14,770 bases of DNA from Nitrososphaerota archaeon (GTDB lineage: Archaea > Thermoproteota > Nitrososphaeria > Nitrososphaerales > JAHFOH01), in contig JAHFOH010000017.1 in the NCBI GenBank assembly GCA_023266955.1, forward strand, positions 1 to 14,770, read 5' to 3'. The first letter of the stretch is position 1, and each line of letters starts with the position of its first letter. Made by a program: the position numbers and the translations under genes. Shown in pieces: positions 13,465 through 14,770 of this stretch. The notes beneath the pieces were generated by a model. The model had not been told where the DNA came from, did no database searches, and saw only the letters and a program-made list of their open reading frames with translations.

Positions 13465-14770
13465 CCCCTGTCCGAGCTATGTGTAGAACCTCCTGCGGAC
13501 TAGAGTAGTATCTTCTAATGACTTCGGCTACTTCGAGATATCTCCTAATCTTCTTTTGGGCCATCCAATTCAGTATGGTTTCTCTGTCATCGAGTTCTCG
13601 GTGTAGTGTTTCTACAGGAATGTGACGCATCTCCGAGATTTTTTTGAAGACGAAGCTTCCGCCTGAGAAGTCGAAGGAGTCCTTCAGTTCACCTGTCCAA
13701 TCGAAGATGTTCTGAAGTCTTGGTGTAGAGCCCTCGAATCCAGCTACTTCTTTAACACTCAACATGCGTCGCGTTATCTTGTCTCTGACTTTCACTCTTC
13801 CCATGAGAGCAACGACATTCATTAGAGGAATCAATATGGGCGGAATATCCATGGGTCGAGTGATTAGTCTCTTCATGGCGTTGTCAACATTCTCTGCGTG
13901 CATAGTGGCGAGCCCGCCGTGTCCTATGGATATGGCTTGGAAGAGAGTGTATGCTTCTTCTCCTCTTACCTCACCGACGATGATATAGTCGGGGCGCTGC
14001 CTTAGGGAGGACTTCAAAAGATCGAAGAGTGAAACGGCTGACGCACCATCTTGGAATGATGACCTTGTAACCATAGGAATCCAATTTTCATGAGGTAGTC
14101 TAATTTCCCGGACCTCTTCAATGCTTATCACTTTCATTTCAGGTCTGATGAACATCGCGATCGATCCTAGCACTGTCGTTTTTCCTGCGGCAGTGGGCCC
14201 GATGACTAACGTTGACCTCAGGTTTTCAACTAGAATCCAGAAGTAGCTGGCCATCTTTGGAGACAATGCCCCGAGGATGATCAGATCAATCATGGTGAGC
14301 GGTTCAGCAAGGAACTTCCTGATGGTGAAGGTGGCTCCCCTCTTTGAGACTTCATCTAGTGTGAGATGTACTCTGTAGCCGCCTGGGAGTGACCCTTCAT
14401 GTATGGGTCTAGAGACTGTGATTTGGCCTCCTGATTTGTAGGCGAGTCGTGAGATTAATCCCCCTAGCTCCTCAGGAGAGCCGTAAACAATATTGGTGGG
14501 GATGCTCTCGTAGGTGCGATGCCACACGTATATCGGGATGCCTACGCCGTCGCATGAGACATCTTCAATGTTGGGATCTCTCATCATGACATCAATTTTG
14601 CCGTATCCAAGGAAGTCTCGTTTAGTGTAGTACATGATTTTGTCAAACGCTTCTTTTGAGATTTTCAACTTGTAGTCCTTTATGACCCGTTGAGCGTGAG
14701 ATGAGAGGAAATCCTCCATCTTCTTCATGTCGTCATCTTCATGAAGTACCTCGTGTGATGGGTTCACTTC
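13439..14770 (-). CDS. Type II/IV secretion (TadA/VirB11/FlaI-like) ATPase, 5' end outside the window
   Basis: This is the motor ATPase of a pilus or secretion system. The frame is open to the window edge, and an in-frame GTG at 14767 is unlikely to be the true start, since archaeal relatives carry a longer N-terminal domain. Numbering from that GTG: RDFLGYGKIDVMMRDPNIEDVSCDG at 50-74 (N-terminal core), Walker A GPTAAGKTT (190-198), the acidic segment SIEEVREIRLP (215-225), Walker B YIIVGE (261-266) and the histidine box HGGLATMHAE (283-292). All catalytic motifs are intact. A C-terminal extension of about 100 residues follows the ATPase core. It is the upstream member of an ATPase-platform-platform gene set. 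No pilin gene or prepilin peptidase is in view, so archaellum, adhesion pilus or another filament cannot be told apart. Confidence 0.92.
   Translation of the reverse strand, partial: EVNPSHEVLHEDDDMKKMEDFLSSHAQRVIKDYKLKISKEAFDKIMYYTKRDFLGYGKIDVMMRDPNIEDVSCDGVGIPIYVWHRTYESIPTNIVYGSPEELGGLISRLAYKSGGQITVSRPIHEGSLPGGYRVHLTLDEVSKRGATFTIRKFLAEPLTMIDLIILGALSPKMASYFWILVENLRSTLVIGPTAAGKTTVLGSIAMFIRPEMKVISIEEVREIRLPHENWIPMVTRSSFQDGASAVSLFDLLKSSLRQRPDYIIVGEVRGEEAYTLFQAISIGHGGLATMHAENVDNAMKRLITRPMDIPPILIPLMNVVALMGRVKVRDKITRRMLSVKEVAGFEGSTPRLQNIFDWTGELKDSFDFSGGSFVFKKISEMRHIPVETLHRELDDRETILNWMAQKKIRRYLEVAEVIRRYYSSPQEVLHIARTGGDWIFGQA

Noticed and set aside
1..14770. Mobile elements, CRISPR arrays or integration ends
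   Set aside because: No transposase, integrase, regularly spaced repeats or duplicated tRNA 3' end was found by eye in the window.

Overview
The window is from an archaeal chromosome, most likely a TACK-group lineage. The evidence is a split tRNA gene with bulge-helix-bulge (BHB) introns and no encoded CCA, a TackOD1-type zinc protein, an archaeal secretion/pilus ATPase followed by two FlaJ/TadC-like platform proteins, archaeal-type arginyl-tRNA synthetase, and TATA boxes about 27 nt upstream of probable leaderless or short-leader starts. The exact lineage (Bathyarchaeia, Thaumarchaeota or Aigarchaeota-like) cannot be fixed from the sequence alone.

Layout. 151-598 (+): a compact hicB-hicA toxin-antitoxin pair, then a gene-poor stretch with a strong 11-bp inverted repeat. 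864-970 (-): a tRNA gene that makes sense only as tRNA-Arg(CCG) interrupted by two very short introns, a 16-nt one at 29/30 and a 15-nt one at 37/38. 1005-2858 (+): lipoate-protein ligase A and a zinc-dependent medium-chain dehydrogenase. 7084-2886 (-): a tight four-gene operon coding E1-alpha, E1-beta and E2 of a 2-oxoacid (or acetoin) dehydrogenase complex and a second zinc medium-chain dehydrogenase. 7184-10321 (+): argS and a class V aminotransferase. 11378-10410 (-): a zinc-ribbon/TackOD1 protein. 14770-11697 (-): a type II/IV secretion-type ATPase (5' end outside the window) and two membrane platform proteins.

How the parts fit. The dehydrogenase complex needs lipoylated E2. E2 has one lipoyl domain (K42), and LplA, which attaches lipoate to such domains, lies at the same locus. 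E1-alpha and E1-beta carry pyruvate/acetoin-type rather than branched-chain-type signature segments. The co-transcribed dehydrogenase resembles butanediol/threonine/sorbitol dehydrogenases. That gene order recalls bacterial acetoin/2,3-butanediol operons, but a pyruvate dehydrogenase is equally possible from sequence. No E3 (dihydrolipoamide dehydrogenase) and no separate LplB are present here.

The most unusual object is the twice-interrupted tRNA-Arg(CCG): both introns satisfy the 3-nt bulge / 4-bp helix / 3-nt bulge geometry, and their removal restores a standard 76-nt tRNA.
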